From Polytrichum commune (Eukaryota; Streptophyta; Polytrichopsida; Polytrichales; Polytrichaceae), in the NCBI GenBank assembly GCA_950295325.1, contig OX485809.1, positions 37,949,081 through 38,013,080 on the forward strand: a DNA stretch of 64,000 nucleotides, in the 5' to 3' direction. Both the position numbers and the translations under genes were made by a program. Shown one piece after another: positions 59,343-64,000 of this stretch (positions within the stretch are counted from its first letter, which is position 1; the number at the start of each line of letters is the position of its first letter). The notes below the pieces were generated by a model. It did no database searches. It saw only the letters and a program-made list of their open reading frames with translations, and was not told the origin of the DNA.

Positions 59343-60036
59343 CTTCCGTTGACTGTAATTAGTAATCGAATCATTGTTCGATTACTATAAATGATAAGAC
59401 AATTAACTGATATTAACATTCCAAATATAGCATTTGACTAGCTCTAATACTGTTTTTCAAAACTTAATTTCCGTTGATTCCATTTTAAAACTTGATTTCA
59501 CTTTTGAACTTTGTAGCAATCAATTGAGAGGTGACTCTTGTGAGTTTGACTACATTTTGACAAGCAATTGATTGCTCCAATGTACCCCTAGATAAATCAT
59601 AGTGTCATACTTAAACTCCCCCCCCCCCAATTAGTATGATTTGAAATTCTTTTTAAAGTCCAGGAAGTTGAAAAGGCTAATGGGATTGAAAGTACATCAA
59701 GATGGTTTTAAACTAGTTAATTCCTAGAGTGGCGGAGTGCAGTAGCCTCTGTGAGTTAGAGGCTAATGTTAAGTTGTTGGTTTAATTGAAAGAATGACTT
59801 GAGGCTCCTTGGAACTACGTTCTCAAATAGTGATGGAAACTTATCTCTAATATGCTTGTATAGGGGACATTCCAACACAAAATATGCCCCACTTCTAATG
59901 CACACACATGTCATAGTGTCGAATCTAGGTGATTTGAAGCTTGAGGTTGCAACACTAACGGTGCAACAACAATAAACACTTTGGGCTCCTGAAACCCTAG
60001 GATTTCTAGTGGCACTAATTTCACAGCGTACGGTGC
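59343..60036. other. Intergenic, no gene recognised
   Basis: AT-rich sequence with a C run near 59618-59628. No coding frame of note. Confidence 0.35.
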
Positions 60037-60540
60037 AAGCATAGTCAAGTACACAACTCCATTACCTTGCATAGGTTCAAATGAAAGTGTTCAAAACTAT
60101 ATACAAACTTTAAATCTTGTGAAGGAAAAAATCCCAAACATTTTAAAAAGCATTGATCTACAAAGCCAATCATATGATGTTGACCAAAAAAAAGAAAAGA
60201 AGAAAAAAAAAAGTCTACATATTTTAGAAGACGGTGCAAGTAGTGTGCAAGTAGGTATATTGAACACATAATTGTCTAAATTATTGTTTTAAATATGATT
60301 AAATCACATTAAATTGATGTTCTTCTACAAATTTTTGTAATGATGGTCTCAAGTTTATGATGAATTCAAGGAATATGAAAAAAGAATTCAACCTCAAAAT
60401 ATTTAAGGTGATGAAATCTACATTCAAAACCAAATTTAGCCATTACCTTTTGAAGAATACTTTAAATAATAAGCTTTCAAGATCTCATCTTGATATTCTA
60501 TGATTGAGTAACTAACACAACAGTAAAGGGCACCATGAAA
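60037..60540 (+). repeat. Dispersed ~500-bp repeat, copy 2
   Basis: Same orientation and extent as 30767-31264, with frequent substitutions and small indels. Shared strings include GTCAAGTACACAACTCC and GATCTCATCTTGATATTCTA. Confidence 0.7.
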
Positions 60541-62499
60541 AATAAAATAAAATTGATGTGATGGTCAACATAATCGATTCCAATAATATATATATATATA
60601 TTCTCACACAAACGCTCCAGATATATGTAGAAAATAAACCATCTAATATCCCTCAATGATGGCTCACAACAACACAAAGCCCTTAAGTTATTTGATGTGA
60701 TTGAATGGGAAGGAGATATGTAAGGTAGATGTACACACTTGCAACACACAAAGTCAATCCCAACGTCACTCTCTGTGGACAATATTTGTATTATAGTCAT
60801 TGTGTGTATGTACCCCCATAGATGTTGAAATTGGTGGCATTGTGTGTGAAGAATGGATACACTTGCTTTATAATAATTTAAGTTAGACTTTGTAACCTGC
60901 TCGAATTTACTGACAACAAGGATCTTTCTGGCAGTCCCTTTGCACAAGGATACGAATCATTGAAGTGCCAAGCCAAAGCATGAAATGATCCATTTGAGAA
61001 TTTATCAGCCAAACAGAGCTGGTGAGATTCTCTAAGAAACCATCTCAGCCCAATGTTACTTGAGGTGAAATTGTTTCTTTCATACAAAGTCACTCACAGC
61101 TCACACTCATGACTTAAGTTAGCACTCAGTGCTACATTTCAATTGACTACGGTTAGCGTTCCCCAACTTACAGCTGGATTGGATTGGGAGATGTCTTATC
61201 CAATTGCAGATTGAACAGACCGTCACTACAAATTTTAAAATTCGACTCTGAAACAGAGATGCAAATTCAGTCATAAATTATTGGACTCCTTGAATGATCA
61301 GCTAGGTCCTCCCAATTGTTTACTTTTGTTTCTTAGATGAGACACTTAATCTAGTTGCAAAAAAAACATACAAAGTCACCAGGGCCCTGAATAGAGAGGA
61401 CATCTCTTTGGGATGCACATAGTGGAACCACACAACCTCAAGAAGTGTATGATGTTTAAGCATGACTAAGTAGACTGACGAACAAAGACTTGACATTCCA
61501 AGAGATATAAGAGTCTTGTAAGAATTGAACTGACACTAGAGGATCGACTCCATGGTATAGTTGTATTCTAAGTCCGTTTCCCAATCTCATTGTGATACGT
61601 GTGTTTTGGTGTTCATTCTTGAATACAATTCTTGCCATTTACTGCTGAAGTAGAGGGTGCGCACATAACTAAGACGAGCGACCTCGCAAGACTCACATCC
61701 CTTATAATTGATCTCTGAAGAAGAAAATTCCATTAGTAGCGTAAATTAGTTGTCACTCAAGATTCTTGTGAGAGCTGAGAGTGTTGAGAATCATCATATT
61801 GTGTTAGTTGGTGGCGGTGAAGTCATCATAAGTCGTTTTGATGCTCCTACAAGGACCACTTGCCAGAAATCATATAGAGAAACATTCCTGGTCTGGTTTC
61901 ATATATATATCTATATGAAAGTATATGACTTACATGAAATGAGTTACATGAAACGATCGGAGTACAACTGTACAAGGCTCATGCTGCTTTCGTCATATTG
62001 TGCTTTTCACTGTATTTTACCTCAAAACTTCTGCCACTGATGATGCCAGAAATTGACCAGGTTACACTGGCATTGTGCAGCCAGGCAAAGGCTGCTATTG
62101 AGTGCTGTATTCCAAAACAGATTCTCTCAAGTAAGATTTGCAAGAAACACTTATAAAACAACTACCCATCAACTTTGAAGCAGATCTGTTCAGTCTATGC
62201 TGCACAGAATTCGACCTGGTTGCAGTAAGGTAGATGAGGCTGATTCGGTTAGCTTCCATAATCGGACACCTAGTTTTGGTTCCTAATCGGTAGTACAGTT
62301 GCGCTAATCTAGTGGATGAGTAATACATGTTGATTTGGTGCCACCTTGATGGTATTTGGGTTAGTCACCTTCATAAAAATCAAACTACACACATCATCCT
62401 CTATAATTCAAGGTTGGAAAAAACCCAAGTTTTTCCAGCCGATGCATTGGGTTTTTGGTTATAATGCAAAAAACCTGATTTATGTGAATAAAACCATGG
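60541..62499. other. Intergenic, no gene recognised
   Basis: Several 60-150-codon frames occur (for example minus 60947-60498 and 61093-60878, plus 61750-62040). I recognise no domain and see no consistent exon structure. The minus frame at 61093-60878 has gene-like composition and is the best place to look for a missed exon. Confidence 0.3.
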
Positions 62500-62735
62500 T
62501 TTTATTCCAACACTCGGCACTCGCCAATCGGCAATTGGCACCACCATTGGCGGACATTGGGCCCTTTGCCCTTTAATCTCAAGTTATCTGCAATAAAACC
62601 AAATAAAACTAGATTTTGTTGGACCTCAAATGATTGGATTTTTTTTGAAGAAACTATGAAAACCCCAACTCTAAAAAACCGTGTGGTGCCAACCTTGCTA
62701 TTATTAGGAGTGCTATCCACTGAGCTATGACACGC
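62500..62735 (-). mobile_element. tRNA-derived SINE (candidate)
   Basis: On the minus strand, from 62735, GTCATAGCTCAGTGGATAGC matches a tRNA D-arm/A-box (TAGCTCAGTGG) closely. Downstream, AAGGTTGGCACCAC sits where a B box would be but is degenerate. No cloverleaf acceptor stem forms, so a functional tRNA is not proposed. The 3' limit is uncertain. Confidence 0.45.
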
Positions 62736-62739
62736 TTTA

Positions 62740-64000
62740 TTTTTGTGGGCGAGGTGGGCAAATTAGGAGGTAGCAACTTGGGCAAATGACGAGGTGGCAT
62801 GTGGTTGTGAGGTACCGACCAACTTGTATTGTGGCTATTCTACAAGGAATAGCCAATCCAACAACATTTTATCTTATCCGTGACCACTTTAGAGACATGA
62901 CATAGTCAATATTCACATTAAACTTTTGTTTTCATTGGCAAATGACTCATGCAGAGTCTGCTAGTGACGTCGTCCACTTACACAACATTGAATGATGAAC
63001 GAGTTCCCCCCTATAACACCATATTGGGAAGCAAAAAAATCTTTGATTCTAGAGTCTAGACCAAAACCTTCCTCAACTCCAATTTCAGTGATTTCAAATT
63101 CTTTGGTCACGATTTGCAATTGCCAACCTACCCAAGGTTATGATGCTCAAATCAAATCCATCAGCTAGATGATTCCATAGGACTGGAGGTGTCCACATTA
63201 GCCTCATCTACCTTAGCTGGTTACTTGTAGAATTATGACAACAATATGACTTTAAAACACAGGAACATCTACACTCAACATAGTCATCATGAACTAAGGT
63301 AGAGGGTGCTAAATCCAACACCCCATCCAAAACCAACACCTATAAACGCCTCCCAATTGCCAACACTCTACAACCTTGAACCGTACCCGGCGGTGTAGGA
63401 GTGTCTGGGCCCACGAGGTGACGGTTTTAGGTGCCATTAGTGGTGCCACCTCATAGCAGCCTCCATGACCTTCATGTAGGGTATGTAACGGGCTCCACTC
63501 TATCTCGGGTTGGTTCAAGGTGGGATTAGGGTGGCTTGTCAATGCCTATTATAGTCATTCTATTCACAACGCCAAGGAGGTAGGCCCACAAAGCACAAAA
63601 GGGTCACTTCCCGGGATGCAAAGGACGTCGGTTCCCGGGATGCAAGGTGATGGTTTTGCAAGCGAACCGGGAGGGATCATGGAGGTAGCCGTGTGGCTTT
63701 GCATACCATTACTACTTGGGCTTTGATGTAGTTTGGGTCTAGTACCCAGCTATGTTGTGTTGGTTCTAGGCAATGAAGGTGGGGGTCCTCATCATATGCG
63801 AGGTTGCCATACACGGGGCCTATGGATTGGTATAAGGAAGCTAGTAGTTTTGACTTTGAATATTCATCAAATATTCAATTGAGACTAAAAATATTTTTTC
63901 TTTCTTGATACCTATGTTTAGCCCAAAGGCTAATATGAATATATATTTTATATATCAACCACATAGCCATATGTATGTGCAATAGCTTAAAGTGTTGGTT
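62740..64000. other. Intergenic, no gene recognised
   Basis: Contains a short direct repeat, TTCCCGGGATGCAA, at about 63609 and 63631. No coding frame can be supported. Confidence 0.35.

Noticed and set aside
62700..62735. Functional tRNA gene
   Set aside because: The A-box match is good, but there is no acceptor-stem pairing and the B box is degenerate.
1..64000. CRISPR arrays, operons or prokaryotic signals
   Set aside because: No spaced short repeats or compact gene strings were seen. Spliced plant genes and plant transposons show a nuclear plant sequence.

Overview
The window is AT-rich, repeat-dense land-plant nuclear DNA. It holds two intact protein-coding genes: a DUF688-type gene with IPFAWEDKPGTPK-like motifs and an F-box/kelch gene, both with GT-AG introns. 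They sit in one gene island at about 40.8-53.6 kb, and everything else is transposon-derived or unassigned. The two families, the plant element types (PIF/Harbinger, hAT, Mutator-like) and the RNase H-bearing non-LTR element point to an embryophyte. The transposon load and the many long G or C homopolymers would fit a large genome such as a fern, lycophyte or gymnosperm, but the species cannot be named from the sequence.

Layout. 1-9.25 kb: minus-strand fragments of a non-LTR retrotransposon (RT thumb, RNase H, C-terminal tail). One copy appears split by a ~4.3 kb insertion that carries two hAT-type MITEs in inverted orientation. 9.25-14.9 kb: intergenic DNA with a short retroposon bounded by an 11-bp target duplication, small hairpins and a foldback repeat. 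14.97-20.42 kb: a decayed PIF/Harbinger element with TAA duplications and a recognisable, stop-ridden minus-strand transposase. 22.7-24.3 kb: a deletion derivative of that family next to a second TIR element. 24.9-40.6 kb: scattered MITEs (mariner/Stowaway-like, hAT-like, Harbinger-like and unclassified) and dispersed repeats, ending in a Harbinger derivative with a Mutator-type MITE inserted in its 3' TIR.

Gene island. The DUF688-like gene (41,881-45,791, plus) is reconstructed from three exons as 972 residues. The F-box/kelch gene (52,515-47,741, minus) is reconstructed from four exons whose phases all agree, giving 428 residues. The two genes converge. The F-box introns have absorbed several MITEs. 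Immediately upstream of its start codon is an array of degenerate ~240-bp tandem repeats. Each unit carries a copy of the gene's own first ~28 codons, and two of these copies remain open as 32-codon ORFs. This is the most unusual structure in the window.

53.6-64 kb: mostly unassigned intergenic DNA. It includes a 1,268-bp foldback element (494-bp arms, 9-bp target duplication), a second copy of a ~500-bp dispersed repeat and a tRNA-like SINE head. No convincing functional tRNA, rRNA, miRNA or CRISPR locus was found.
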